From Opitutaceae bacterium TAV5 (GTDB taxonomy: Bacteria > Verrucomicrobiota > Verrucomicrobiia > Opitutales > Opitutaceae): DNA of 64,000 nt. Where the stretch lies: positions 1,550,001 through 1,614,000 of the forward strand of contig CP007053.1 of assembly GCA_000242935.3 (NCBI GenBank), written 5' to 3'. Position 1 is the first letter of the stretch; each line of letters begins with the position of its first letter. Below are positions 26,464 to 35,291 of this stretch, one piece after another. The notes under the pieces were generated by a model. That model was not told the DNA's origin and did no database searches. It saw only the letters and a list, made by a program, of their open reading frames with translations. The translations under genes were made by a program, and so were the position numbers.

Positions 26464-27804
26464 CTACCAGTCGTCATCCTCGTCCATGTCCTCGAACGGA
26501 TCCGGGCCCCAGCCATCATGAGCGTCGTCAAACACCGCCATGAATCGCCCCCTTTCGCGCTCCCGCCGCGCGAACTCCTGCTGCGTGCGAATGATAACAC
26601 GGATTTCCTTCACCGCGTTTTTCCCGTGCAGTTCGTTCACCGATTCGCGCAACGACGCCAGTATCCCCTCCAGCCGCGCCTTCTCTTCCTCACCGTCAAA
26701 CCTGCGGGTGCCGCCGGGCCCGACGCCGTACCGGTGCAACACCGCATAGCGCGGATGCGCGGCCAGCGAATAAAACTCCTGTTCCAGCGTCGCCACCTGC
26801 TCTTTCAGGACTTCGTTGTAAATCGCCAGTTTTTCGTCCGTGAGCCGCGCCGCGTGGTCCTCCTCGCGGTGAATCCACTCCAGTTCCAGCCGCAGCAACG
26901 TGTGCAGGTCGCCTGCCTTGTAGGCGGAGGTCAGCTCCTTCATCAGCGTCTCTTTTTCCGCCTTCCGCTCCTCGTCGCGTTCGAGGTCCGGATGAAGCGC
27001 GCGCGCCAGTTGCTTGTAGATGCTGCCGATGCTCCGCGTGCGCGCCTCCTCCATCGCCCGTTCGCGTTCCTCCCGTTCGAGATCCTTCTTCGTTTTCCTG
27101 CGCGGCCGGTCGCCCGCCCCCTGCCTGGCATCCCGGTTCCCCGCGCGGCCCGGGCCGTTGCCCGCCTCCGCCGCCTGCTGCATTTTCTCGTAAAGCTCGC
27201 GCTGGAATCGCGCCGCCTCCTCCGGGCTCATGTCCGCCGAAAAACCCGTCCAGTCCACGTCCACCCCCATGTCATCCAGAAACTCCTCCATGCCCTCGCG
27301 GGCTTCGGCAAACGCCTCCCGCTTCGCTTCCTCGACGGTCTGCCCGGCGACCGATGCGAAGATTTCCTGCAGGTCCTTGTCCGCCAGCCCGCCCTCGACC
27401 TCCCCGATCGAGCGGAGCTGGTCGCAGACCAGATCGCGCAACGCCTCCTTCTGCCGCTTGCCGAGCGGCGGCTTTGCCTTTTTCAGGAAAGGAAACATCA
27501 GCCGCGCCAGCGCCTTGCGCGCCTCCGCTTCCCGGCGGATCAGCGGGTGCAATTCCCCTGTGTAGAACGCCAGGGCCGCGTCGAGCCGGGCGGACTCTGC
27601 CGCCATCTCCCTGCGCAAGCCCTCCACGCGCGCCACCAGCCGGTTGAATGCCCGCTGCGCCTTGCCCAGCTTTTGTCCGGTGCTGCCGACGATCTTCAGC
27701 CCCGTCGCCGGCCGGGCCGGTGCGGAAGCCCTTCCGGCCTTGCGGGCGTCATCGGGTCCGGATTCGGGAAACATGTCTTCAAAAAGCCACTGCTGCTTGC
27801 TCAT
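26464..27804 (-). CDS. J-domain-like protein, charged and coiled-coil rich
   Basis: The 446-aa protein contains a DnaJ-like segment at about residues 275-325, with SIYKQLARALHPDLERDEERK carrying HPD. The rest is highly charged with long helices and an acidic tail (DPFEDMDEDDDW). This suggests a co-chaperone that recruits DnaK, although no substrate is evident. An ATG at 27843 exists in frame; the one at 27804 (MSKQQWLFEDMF) is more likely the start. It is upstream of coaX on the same strand. Confidence 0.7.
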   Translation of the reverse strand: MSKQQWLFEDMFPESGPDDARKAGRASAPARPATGLKIVGSTGQKLGKAQRAFNRLVARVEGLRREMAAESARLDAALAFYTGELHPLIRREAEARKALARLMFPFLKKAKPPLGKRQKEALRDLVCDQLRSIGEVEGGLADKDLQEIFASVAGQTVEEAKREAFAEAREGMEEFLDDMGVDVDWTGFSADMSPEEAARFQRELYEKMQQAAEAGNGPGRAGNRDARQGAGDRPRRKTKKDLEREERERAMEEARTRSIGSIYKQLARALHPDLERDEERKAEKETLMKELTSAYKAGDLHTLLRLELEWIHREEDHAARLTDEKLAIYNEVLKEQVATLEQEFYSLAAHPRYAVLHRYGVGPGGTRRFDGEEEKARLEGILASLRESVNELHGKNAVKEIRVIIRTQQEFARRERERGRFMAVFDDAHDGWGPDPFEDMDEDDDW

Positions 27805-28016
27805 CGGAAATCCCGCCGATCCTTCCACCGTCTCCCCGGCCACCGCGAGCTTTTGTCCCGGGCATGACCATTTTCCGGCAAACCCGCGAAAGAAGCCGCT
27901 CCTCTGCGCCGGTCACCGCCGGTTTCAAAACCTCGCATCCTGACAGGATTAACGCAGACGGGTGCAAATCGGAGGCATCAGCCCGTAAAAGAATCTCCTC
28001 CACTCCGCGCTTGCGT

Positions 28017-28045
28017 TGAAACCGGTTTGAAATTGTTTCAGAAAC
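28017..28045. promoter_or_regulatory. Overlapping LacI-type operator palindromes upstream of lacI-like gene
   Basis: TGAAACCGGTTTGA (28017-28030), TGAAA-TTG-TTTCA (28028-28040) and GTTTC-A-GAAAC (28035-28045) overlap just before the start at 28049. They resemble typical LacI-family sites, so autoregulation is likely. Related sites occur before the GH130 gene. Confidence 0.6.
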
Positions 28046-28048
28046 AGC

Positions 28049-29086
28049 ATGGCCACGATTTACGACATTGCGAAAGCCGCCGACGTCTCGCCCGCCACCG
28101 TTTCCCGGGTCATCAACGGCCGCGCCGGCGTGAAGGAGGAAACCGTCGCCCGCATCCGCAAGGCGATGGAGACCTCCGCCTTCCAGCCCCGCTGGAAAGC
28201 CATCGACCGCAACCGCCTCCTCGTCCTCGTGCCCGAACATCGCGGCGCCCTCGACAGCGGCTACACCTCGCGCATCCTCAGCGGCATCTGCGACACCGCC
28301 TTCGCCTCCGGTTTCGGCCTGCAACTGCGCCCCTTTGTCCCGCAAATCCGCAACAACCGCGACCTGAAACAGATGGTCATGAACGAGGGCGTCGCCGGCA
28401 TCCTCATCGTCACGATGTTCCAGGGCTACTCGCTCGCCGAGAAGCTCAGCCTCGCGCAGATCCCGCACGCCATCGTCGGCTACAAGACGCAGGACGACGG
28501 CGTCTCGCAAATCCTGCTCGACGACCGCGACGCCGGCCTCAACGCCACCCGTTACCTCCTTTCGCTCCGGCACCGGCACATCACGATGGTCTCCTTCAAG
28601 CATGCCGACCACGGCCACCGGCAACGCTACGCCGGCTATGCCGAGGCCCTGAAGGAAACTCGCCGGAGCGATCTCGCTCCCGCCCAGTGTATCGAGATGG
28701 ACACGACCACGATCGAGGAAGGCCGCAGCGCCGCCCGCCGCCTGCTCTCGCTCCCCGAGCGCCCCACCGCCGTGATCGTGACCAACGAGGACCTCGCGGT
28801 CGGCTTCCAGCTTGAAGCCCGCGAGATGGGGTTGAGCATCCCCGACGATCTCTCGATCGTGGCGTTCGAGGAGACGGAAAAAACGGCTTTTCTCGACACG
28901 CCCATGACGGCGATGCGCATCCCCGCGCACACGATGGGCACCGAAGCCGCAAAAATGCTTTTCTCGATGCTCAACAGCGAGGAAAGCACCGCACGACGCC
29001 CCGCCATCCAGGCTGCCGCCAGCTGCCAGACCGTGACGCTTCCCCTCTCCCTCATCGTCCGCCGCTCGACTGCCCCGGCGCCGTAG
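28049..29086 (+). CDS. LacI-family transcriptional regulator
   Basis: The 345-aa protein has a canonical LacI helix-turn-helix (ATIYDIAKAADVSPATVSRV), the hinge, and a PBP-like sensor domain (VLVPEHRGALDSGYTS; VIVTNEDLAVGFQLEA). It binds DNA as a dimer and responds to a sugar or sugar phosphate. The upstream region carries overlapping palindromes, and further sites lie before the GH130 gene, so it most likely represses the downstream mannoside-type locus. The start is set by the ATG at 28049 immediately preceding the helix-turn-helix. Confidence 0.92.
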   Translation: MATIYDIAKAADVSPATVSRVINGRAGVKEETVARIRKAMETSAFQPRWKAIDRNRLLVLVPEHRGALDSGYTSRILSGICDTAFASGFGLQLRPFVPQIRNNRDLKQMVMNEGVAGILIVTMFQGYSLAEKLSLAQIPHAIVGYKTQDDGVSQILLDDRDAGLNATRYLLSLRHRHITMVSFKHADHGHRQRYAGYAEALKETRRSDLAPAQCIEMDTTTIEEGRSAARRLLSLPERPTAVIVTNEDLAVGFQLEAREMGLSIPDDLSIVAFEETEKTAFLDTPMTAMRIPAHTMGTEAAKMLFSMLNSEESTARRPAIQAAASCQTVTLPLSLIVRRSTAPAP

Positions 29087-29145
29087 CCTGCCCGCCGGTT
29101 TCAAAATCCGCCACTCGATGACGCCCCTGCAGAGGCTCCGGACGG

Positions 29146-29424
29146 TCAAGCGGGGCGGTCGAAAACATCAGGGGAATTCAGCAAGGAACACAGATGAGGC
29201 AGCTCGCGGACGGGTGCCTCCAGCCGCTGTTCGAACACTGCCCATGCCTCATCACTCAACGCAAAAGTCCGGTGTTCCGCGATGTCCTCACGGGCGCGCG
29301 TGATGGCCGCCCGGAGAATGTAGTCGGTCAAATTAGCCGCGCCGGAAAGTTCCGCCGCCATTTGAAGAAACGACTTCGTCCCGGGTGAGGCTTTCAAGTG
29401 AATCTGTGCTAATGCTGTAGCCAT
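29146..29424 (-). CDS. DUF1778 (TacA-like) antitoxin without visible toxin
   Basis: The 92-aa protein matches the DUF1778 family, ribbon-helix-helix antitoxins that pair with GNAT-type acetyltransferase toxins. Features are IHLKASPGTKSFLQMAAELSG (DNA-binding half), NLTDYILRAAI and the toxin-neutralising C-terminal part (FALSDEAWAVFEQRL). The start at 29424 is chosen because the family starts near this point; 29448 is an alternative. The usual toxin gene should follow downstream, but the adjoining sequence is the lacI-like gene in the other orientation, so it is an orphan. Confidence 0.75.
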   Translation of the reverse strand: MATALAQIHLKASPGTKSFLQMAAELSGAANLTDYILRAAITRAREDIAEHRTFALSDEAWAVFEQRLEAPVRELPHLCSLLNSPDVFDRPA

Positions 29425-29562
29425 GAGCAAATATGTTTGGTTACACAAAAGCTACACCCACATATCTTCGCGTCAACCCTCCACACGTGTTCGCCCGGTA
29501 GCATAACCAACGTCTCCAAGCTCTGAATTTTCCCCGGGGTATTCCTCAAACTGCCCGTCAGA

Positions 29563-29574
29563 GATACCGGTATC
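29563..29574. promoter_or_regulatory. Palindrome GATACCGGTATC upstream of GH130 gene
   Basis: A perfect 12-bp palindrome shares the ACCGGT centre with the site at 28017-28030. It lies about 150 bp before the GH130 start, upstream of the predicted promoter. It is a candidate auxiliary operator. Confidence 0.35.
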
Positions 29575-29607
29575 ACTCCCGATTTCTTTTTCCTCTCAAA
29601 AAATCTG

Positions 29608-29636
29608 TTGACATAATGAAACAGTTTCTATTTGGT
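29608..29636 (+). promoter_or_regulatory. Promoter with overlapping operator for GH130 unit
   Basis: TTGACA (29608-29613) is a perfect -35 element. GAAAC-A-GTTTC (29618-29628) lies in the spacer, and a weak -10 follows near 29631. A repressor bound there would block RNA polymerase. The surrounding DNA is AT-richer than the genes. Confidence 0.55.
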
Positions 29637-29724
29637 TCCATCCGTCCTCGATTTCCCGTCCTGTTTTTCTCGCCCCTCCCTGCCTCATCCCTTTTGCCAC
29701 CCGTTATTCTTTTCCTTCCCGTCA

Positions 29725-30801
29725 ATGATCGCCACGCCACCGCCACCCCTTTCCTCCCCGACCGCCGCCCGCAACGGACACCAACCCGCCCCGCCACTGC
29801 CCGGCCTGCGGAGCACCGGCCGTTCCGGCTCGCAACGCATTTTCCAGAAGCATCCCCTCAATCCGCTGCTCACGCCTGCCGATTTCCCCGGTGGCCGCGT
29901 CATGTACGCTTTCAACCCCGGCGCGATCAAAGTTGGCGACGAGTACCTTATGATCGTCGATGCCGCCACGCTCGCGCAACCCGTGGTTTTCTGGCTCGCG
30001 CGCAGCCGCGACGGCATCCAGTGGACCGTCGATCCCGAACCGCTCGACTGGCCCGCGCCCGACCACACGCATGCCGAGGATTGCGTTTACGATCCGCGCA
30101 TCACGCCCGAACCCGGCAACCCCGGCAGTTATCTCCTCATGTACGCCAGCAGCAGCGAAGCCACCGGCTGCCGCCTCGGTCTCGTGCGCACCCGCGATTT
30201 CAAAAAATTCGAGCGCATCGGCATTGTCAGCGAGCAGGGCAACCGCAACGGCGTGCTTTTCCCCGAAAAGATCAACGGCCTCTATGCCCGCCTCGACCGC
30301 CCCTTCGGCGACCCCAACGACACCTGCGGCATCTGGCTCAGCTACTCGCCCGATCTCATTTACTGGGGACGCACCGAACCCGTCATGAGCGCGCGCCCCG
30401 GCCTCTGGGACAGTCTCAAGGTCGGCGCCGGCTGCGTCCCCATCCGCACCGGCAAGGGCTGGCTCGAAATCTATCATGGTGTCACGAATACAGGCGCCGG
30501 CCTCATCTACCGCCTCGGCGTGTGTTTGCTCGATCTGCAAAACCCGGCAAAGGTCATCGCTCGTGGCGAGGACGCCGTCCTCTGGCCCGAGCACGACTAC
30601 GAACTCACCGGCCGTGTCGGCAACGTAACCTTCACCTGTAACGCCATCGTTGAAGAACCCGACACCGACAGCGACCAAACCGTCCGCATCTACTACGGTG
30701 CAGCCGACACCTGCATCGGCCTCGCCGAGGCAAAACTCGGCGACCTCATCGACGCCTGCTTCACCAAAAATCCGATACGCCTCCAGCTGGTGAAACAGTA
30801 A
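29725..30801 (+). CDS. GH130 family beta-mannoside phosphorylase-like protein
   Basis: The 358-aa protein has the five-bladed propeller signature of GH130: NPLLTPADFPG, FNPGAIKVGDEYLMI, DPRITPEPG, then repeated beta strands ending in a YYGAADTCIGLA motif. Family members phosphorolyse beta-1,4- or beta-1,2-mannosides; subfamily and substrate cannot be fixed here. It lacks a signal peptide and is likely cytoplasmic. The ATG at 29725 is preferred over 29632. It begins the unit running to the GH5 and secreted-protein genes and is preceded by a strong -35 with overlapping operator. Confidence 0.85.
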   Translation: MIATPPPPLSSPTAARNGHQPAPPLPGLRSTGRSGSQRIFQKHPLNPLLTPADFPGGRVMYAFNPGAIKVGDEYLMIVDAATLAQPVVFWLARSRDGIQWTVDPEPLDWPAPDHTHAEDCVYDPRITPEPGNPGSYLLMYASSSEATGCRLGLVRTRDFKKFERIGIVSEQGNRNGVLFPEKINGLYARLDRPFGDPNDTCGIWLSYSPDLIYWGRTEPVMSARPGLWDSLKVGAGCVPIRTGKGWLEIYHGVTNTGAGLIYRLGVCLLDLQNPAKVIARGEDAVLWPEHDYELTGRVGNVTFTCNAIVEEPDTDSDQTVRIYYGAADTCIGLAEAKLGDLIDACFTKNPIRLQLVKQ

Positions 30802-30896
30802 ATCCTCTCCCGTGCCCCCACCCGACACCGCTGCTTCCGGAGCTTCGCCGGATGCCACCCCCCCCCTGAACCAACCCGAAAACCTCCATCCATGCC

Positions 30897-31586
30897 ATGA
30901 AAACTTCCGTCGTCAGCCGCTCCCCCCTCACCGCCTTTACGCTGATCGAATTGCTCACCGTCATCGCCATTATCGGCATTCTTGCCGCGATTATGATTCC
31001 CACGGTCGGAGCGGTGCGCAAAAAGGCTAAAAACGTCACCGCCCAATCCAACCTCCGGCAGATATTCAACGCGTTCAAACTCTACGCGCTCGATAACAAG
31101 GACGAAATCTGCCCGGGAAACGACCCGCGCGAAACAGGCCGTATGCAACACTTCCCCTGCCATTTGCAGCGTTACATAAACCAGCCTTGGGTCGCCGGGT
31201 ATCAAACGCAGAGAAACATATTTTACTGCCCCCATGAGCCCTCCCAGAGCAATCCTGACGCCTACCTGGAGGGCAGCTATACAATGAACTATTACTGCTC
31301 GGGCGAAGCAACACCCTTCCTGGGGATCATACAACCACGTCCCAAAAGATTCTCCGATTTCGAAAATCCCCAGCTCATGGCCTTTCTGTTTGAAAACATA
31401 CTGGGCAAAAGTGGAAGCAGTATCGGAATGCACGCGGCCTACAATCCCGCCAACATCATGAAACACGACGACAAGACGCTGATTCTGTTTCTCGACGGCA
31501 GAACCCAGCTTCGCTCAACCATAGAACCATGGGATTCCGGCATGTGGATCATGCAACCTCCGCCAACAACACCACCGTCCCCCTGA
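30897..31586 (+). CDS. Pseudopilin-like protein
   Basis: The 229-aa protein has the prepilin leader and AFTLIELLTVIAIIGILAAI segment, followed by a globular part with FYCPHEP and the FLDGRT signature, a variant of the common HxxxDG box. It is a second example in this window of a single pseudopilin beside carbohydrate genes. It follows the GH130 gene by 95 bp and its 3' end overlaps the region where the GH5 reading frame is open. Function in glycan degradation is not established. Confidence 0.8.
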   Translation: MKTSVVSRSPLTAFTLIELLTVIAIIGILAAIMIPTVGAVRKKAKNVTAQSNLRQIFNAFKLYALDNKDEICPGNDPRETGRMQHFPCHLQRYINQPWVAGYQTQRNIFYCPHEPSQSNPDAYLEGSYTMNYYCSGEATPFLGIIQPRPKRFSDFENPQLMAFLFENILGKSGSSIGMHAAYNPANIMKHDDKTLILFLDGRTQLRSTIEPWDSGMWIMQPPPTTPPSP

Positions 31587-31642
31587 GCTTCATCACATCC
31601 CCCGCTCGCACATTCAAGGCAATGTCACCCGCCAATAATATC

Positions 31643-33238
31643 ATGAAGCTCATTCCCCCCGCCTCGTTAATATCACGGATGCTCCTCCCCGCAGTCCTGC
31701 TGATGGCCGTCCCCCTCCCCGCCCAAACAGGAAAAGATTACCTCCCCTATTACAGCATGGAGCTTGACAACCCCATCCTCAAAAAACGGCTGGAAACACA
31801 GGGAGGCATCGTCACCGCCGACGACGCGGACGGCAAACCCTGCCTGAAAGTGGAGATTTCCGGCGGACGGAACACCAAACGCATCACGATTCCCATCACC
31901 GCTCGCGGCGTGGAAATCCTCGCCACCGGAAAAGTGCGGGGGACGGCTATCAACAACGTCGCCCAAAATTACAATGGACTCAAATTCCAGCTCTATTATC
32001 AAGCCGCCGAGGGCGGCAAAACCCACCAGGATGCCGCCAATCTGCGAGGCACCTTCCCGTGGGCGGACATGGGTGTCATTGCCTACATCCCGGAAGACGC
32101 GCAAGCCGCCGCCCTCACCATCGGCCTGGAAGCGTGCGAGGGCACCGGCTTTTTCAGGGACATCGAAATCAAAACTCGCAAGGTGAATGCTCGCAAAACG
32201 GCAACCCTGCTCGCGCCGGAGAAGCTAACCTATAACAAAACCATCCTGCGCGGCATGATGTCGCCCAATCAATATAACGAGGGCGATTTCGAGGCGCTGA
32301 AACGCTATGGTGCCAACGCCATCCGCTGGCAACTCGGCCAGAAACCCGCGTCTATAAACTATCAAACATGGCTGGCCGCCGAACTGAACGACCTCGAACG
32401 CGCCCTTGCCGCCGCGCACCGCAACGGCATCGGCGTCATAATTGACCTGCACGCGCTCCCCGGTGGACGCCTGCCCGACGGCACCCTGAACCTCGTTCTG
32501 GAACAAGCTCCCCAGGATGAGTTTATTGCCGTGTGGGAAACCATCGTCCGGCGCTTCAAGGACGCCCCCGCCTTGTGCGCCTACGATCTGCTCAACGAAC
32601 CCGTCCAGACTCGCCCCTCCCCCTCCTCGCTCGAAAACTGGCTCGGCATCCAGATAAAAGCAGCCAAAGCCATCCGCGCCATCGACCCCCGAACCCCCGT
32701 CATTATCGAGACCGACCAATGGAACGCGGCCCAGCCCTTTAAATGGCTCGAACCGGTGGACATCCCTAACGTTATTTATTCAGTCCACATGTATTGGCCC
32801 GGCACCTACACGCATCAGGGAGTGCGAACGGACCAGGGCATCGCCAAGGACAAGAACCTGAAAAACTCCGCCCTCCATTACCCCGGCGTCATTGACGGGA
32901 GGCAAGTGGACAAGGAAGCGTTGCGCCGCTACCTCGCGCCCGTGCGCGAATTTCAACGAGCCAACAACGCCCGCATCTATGTCGGTGAGTTCAGCGCCAT
33001 CCGCTGGGCACCGGGCGCGGCGCAATATCTCGATGACTGCATCTCGATATTCGAGGAATACGGCTGGGACTGGACCTACCACGCCTTCCGCGAATGGCCG
33101 GGCTGGAGCGTCGAGCACGAAAACGAACCGTATGACATCCGCAACCACACCCGCGCCACCTCGCCCACCGACCGGCTTCAGGTCCTCCTGAAATACTTTT
33201 CCAAAAACCGCCCGTTTTCACGCGAACCCGGAAAATAA
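31643..33238 (+). CDS. Secreted GH5-type glycoside hydrolase with N-terminal beta domain
   Basis: The 531-aa protein begins with a signal peptide (MLLPAVLLMAVPLPAQTG; first ATG 31643, with 31622 as an alternative). Residues about 25-180 form a beta-rich, carbohydrate-binding-like domain. Residues about 190-530 resemble a GH5 barrel: LLNEPV with acid/base E319, YSVHMYWPG, and VGEFSAIRW with nucleophile E449. Families of this type include cellulases and mannanases. Being next to a GH130 phosphorylase, a beta-mannan substrate is plausible. The protein is exported, while GH130 would act inside. Confidence 0.85.
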   Translation: MKLIPPASLISRMLLPAVLLMAVPLPAQTGKDYLPYYSMELDNPILKKRLETQGGIVTADDADGKPCLKVEISGGRNTKRITIPITARGVEILATGKVRGTAINNVAQNYNGLKFQLYYQAAEGGKTHQDAANLRGTFPWADMGVIAYIPEDAQAAALTIGLEACEGTGFFRDIEIKTRKVNARKTATLLAPEKLTYNKTILRGMMSPNQYNEGDFEALKRYGANAIRWQLGQKPASINYQTWLAAELNDLERALAAAHRNGIGVIIDLHALPGGRLPDGTLNLVLEQAPQDEFIAVWETIVRRFKDAPALCAYDLLNEPVQTRPSPSSLENWLGIQIKAAKAIRAIDPRTPVIIETDQWNAAQPFKWLEPVDIPNVIYSVHMYWPGTYTHQGVRTDQGIAKDKNLKNSALHYPGVIDGRQVDKEALRRYLAPVREFQRANNARIYVGEFSAIRWAPGAAQYLDDCISIFEEYGWDWTYHAFREWPGWSVEHENEPYDIRNHTRATSPTDRLQVLLKYFSKNRPFSREPGK

Positions 33239-33264
33239 AAACCATCAACGACCCTGAACCCGTC

Positions 33265-33909
33265 ATGACAAAACGTATGATAACCAAAATCCTCCTCCCG
33301 ATGCTCGCTGCATCCTGCGCCGCAAGCATTGCCGTAGCCGGGGTCGAAGTCCAGAAGGCGGACATAACCGACGGCAAATACCTGTTCCAGACCTCGTTTC
33401 AGGACACAGGCAAAACCCGCATCAGCACCACAGGCGGCATTCTCTCCCAAGCCGAACCCGCCCCTGCATTGACGCATGTGAACGGCACAGCGGAAAGCTG
33501 GGTCCAGACCAAGCCCGATGTCACATTCGCCGAGTTGATCATAAAATTTGATTTCGGCAAGACGGGTGCGAAACCGGCCAGCCTGGTGTTTGAAACCGCC
33601 ATCGGCGTCCATGAAGGCCATGCCTCGCTGAAAAGTTATTACAAACTCGGTGACACCGGGGAATGGACGCCGATTCCCTCCGCTGACCAGGATCGCTTTG
33701 ATGGCTGGCCTGCACTCAATTCCGGTTTCACCACCTTCCCCGTCAGTCAGTTGAACGACATTGTTTATTACAAGGTCACCATTGAAAAGGAACCCAAGGC
33801 CAAAATCCGCTGGGGCCTTGAAGGAAAGGAAGGCGGTGCGAAGGCACCCGACGATTCCGCCCTCCTGACCAAAGGCCACGGCTTCGCCATGCAATTCAAA
33901 CTCAAATAA
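33265..33909 (+). CDS. Secreted hypothetical protein, paralogue A
   Basis: The 214-aa protein has a signal peptide (MLAASCAASIAVA) and a beta-rich domain with FKFDFGKTG and Y-Y-K-L repeats. It is a clear paralogue of the protein at 33955: both contain IKFDF, SYYYKL or SYYKL, FPGWPSL or FDGWPALN, and a KGxGFxxQF ending. This copy lacks a C-terminal PEP-CTERM anchor. No enzyme motif is visible; a carbohydrate-binding or matrix role is a guess. It lies 27 bp after the GH5 gene. Confidence 0.65.
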   Translation: MTKRMITKILLPMLAASCAASIAVAGVEVQKADITDGKYLFQTSFQDTGKTRISTTGGILSQAEPAPALTHVNGTAESWVQTKPDVTFAELIIKFDFGKTGAKPASLVFETAIGVHEGHASLKSYYKLGDTGEWTPIPSADQDRFDGWPALNSGFTTFPVSQLNDIVYYKVTIEKEPKAKIRWGLEGKEGGAKAPDDSALLTKGHGFAMQFKLK

Positions 33910-33954
33910 AAACACGCTCTCCCAATTAATAATCCAGCCTCAAACCATACTAAT

Positions 33955-34701
33955 ATGAAAACCAGATACATTCCGATGACACTCGCAGGGATTCTGCACA
34001 CCGCATTAATACTCTCACCTCTAAACGCCGCCGTAACCGTCGATCCGCTTGAAATCGACGGTGGAAACTCTTATACTTTCAAGACGACCTATAATAATCC
34101 ATCAGGGTCAGCACACACTTCACGGTCTGCAGGAATACTCGCCTACGCCGATGAGATAGGAACTGCGGTGACTTATTCAAATGGAACCTCGGAAGGCTAT
34201 GTGATAGCACAAAACGCCACAGACGTGGTCATCAAGTTTGATTTCACGAACACCAGCTATCAGGCAACAGGCTTTAATTTTGAAGCCGGATTCGGGAAAA
34301 GCGGGGCCGCAGACAAATCCGTTTCGTTAAGCTATTATTATAAATTGAGTGAAGCCGGGAGCTGGGTTCACATTGATGGAGCTGACAAGAGTGGAACCAG
34401 CTTTCCCGGTTGGCCCTCCCTTAGCACAGGCGTCGTTAGCTCATTTGCAGCAAGCCAGGAGGTTTATTTCAAGGTGGCATTCACCGTCGAAAGCGGTGCC
34501 GGTCTCCGCTGGGCATACGAGAACCCCAATGCATTCGCAGGCGGTTCTGCGGGTGCATTGCTTGGCAAGGGAAATGGCTTCGGTATCCAGTTTGATCTGG
34601 CAGCCGTTCCCGAGCCTGCGACAGGAGCAATGTTTCTTGGCATTCTCACATTGCTGATTTCATTCGTTATATGGAGGCATAACAACCAAAGACATTTGTA
34701 G
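33955..34701 (+). CDS. Secreted PEP-CTERM protein, paralogue B
   Basis: The 248-aa protein has a signal peptide (GILHTALILSPLNAAV), the same beta-rich core as its neighbour at 33265, then VPEPATGAMFLGILTLLISFVIWRH, which is a complete PEP-CTERM signal. It is richer in A and T than its neighbours and its codon use differs from the genome-like pattern elsewhere. It would be anchored to the envelope by an exosortase. It is probably the last gene of the GH130-GH5 unit. Confidence 0.7.
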   Translation: MKTRYIPMTLAGILHTALILSPLNAAVTVDPLEIDGGNSYTFKTTYNNPSGSAHTSRSAGILAYADEIGTAVTYSNGTSEGYVIAQNATDVVIKFDFTNTSYQATGFNFEAGFGKSGAADKSVSLSYYYKLSEAGSWVHIDGADKSGTSFPGWPSLSTGVVSSFAASQEVYFKVAFTVESGAGLRWAYENPNAFAGGSAGALLGKGNGFGIQFDLAAVPEPATGAMFLGILTLLISFVIWRHNNQRHL

Positions 34702-34940
34702 GAGAACCTCCAATGTCCGGGCGGGAGGCGGGGCGGGACAAACATTTCACGATGGGGCCGGGCCGTTGTTTGTTGATTCTGCCGATTGACGGCCCCTCCC
34801 CTCCTCCCTGAAAAGATCGTCGCCGATCCAAGATTGTGCCCGTACTTAAGGAGTCAATACGCCCGGAATTCTCTCCGCCGCCCGCCTCGCCGCTCCCCAC
34901 CATCAGGCCAGCGACACCGCACGGGACAAACGCTAAAAAA

Positions 34941-35291
34941 TCAACGCCTCCATTTCTGATTTCGTTTCGCTCGCAATAACTTGCGTCTCGCTTCCAGCAT
35001 TTGCCGAATCCGTTTGGGCTCCTGCCGCATATCAAGCACTGCCACCACCGTCGTGACCCTTTCTTCGATCACATAATAAACCGCATAGTAACTGCGCTGA
35101 AGAATGACACGCCGGTAAAATCTGTATTTTTTCGGATACAATTCCGGATTCCATTCGATCCAGCGGATCGCATCGTCAAACTTCTCGGTAAACTTCTCTG
35201 CCCCATCAGCCAGCCACGAATCGTAAAAATCGAATGCCTGAAGCAAATCATCCTCAATACGTTCAAGGTATTCGACAGGCTGGCTTTTCAT
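34941..35291 (-). CDS. ParE/RelE-type toxin
   Basis: The 116-aa protein follows the ParE/RelE toxin plan: AFDFYDSWLADGAEKF, WIEWNPELYPKKYRFYRRV, and a strand SYYAVYYVIEERVTTVVAVLDMRQEP. ParE toxins inhibit gyrase and RelE toxins cleave mRNA; the activity here is not known. Its ATG overlaps the stop of the antitoxin gene at 35288 by 4 nt, the usual coupling of such pairs. Confidence 0.85.
   Translation of the reverse strand: MKSQPVEYLERIEDDLLQAFDFYDSWLADGAEKFTEKFDDAIRWIEWNPELYPKKYRFYRRVILQRSYYAVYYVIEERVTTVVAVLDMRQEPKRIRQMLEARRKLLRAKRNQKWRR

Noticed and set aside
34702-34940. Possible small gene after the second PEP-CTERM gene
   Set aside because: The only open frame has no start support or recognisable pattern and overlaps the toxin gene.
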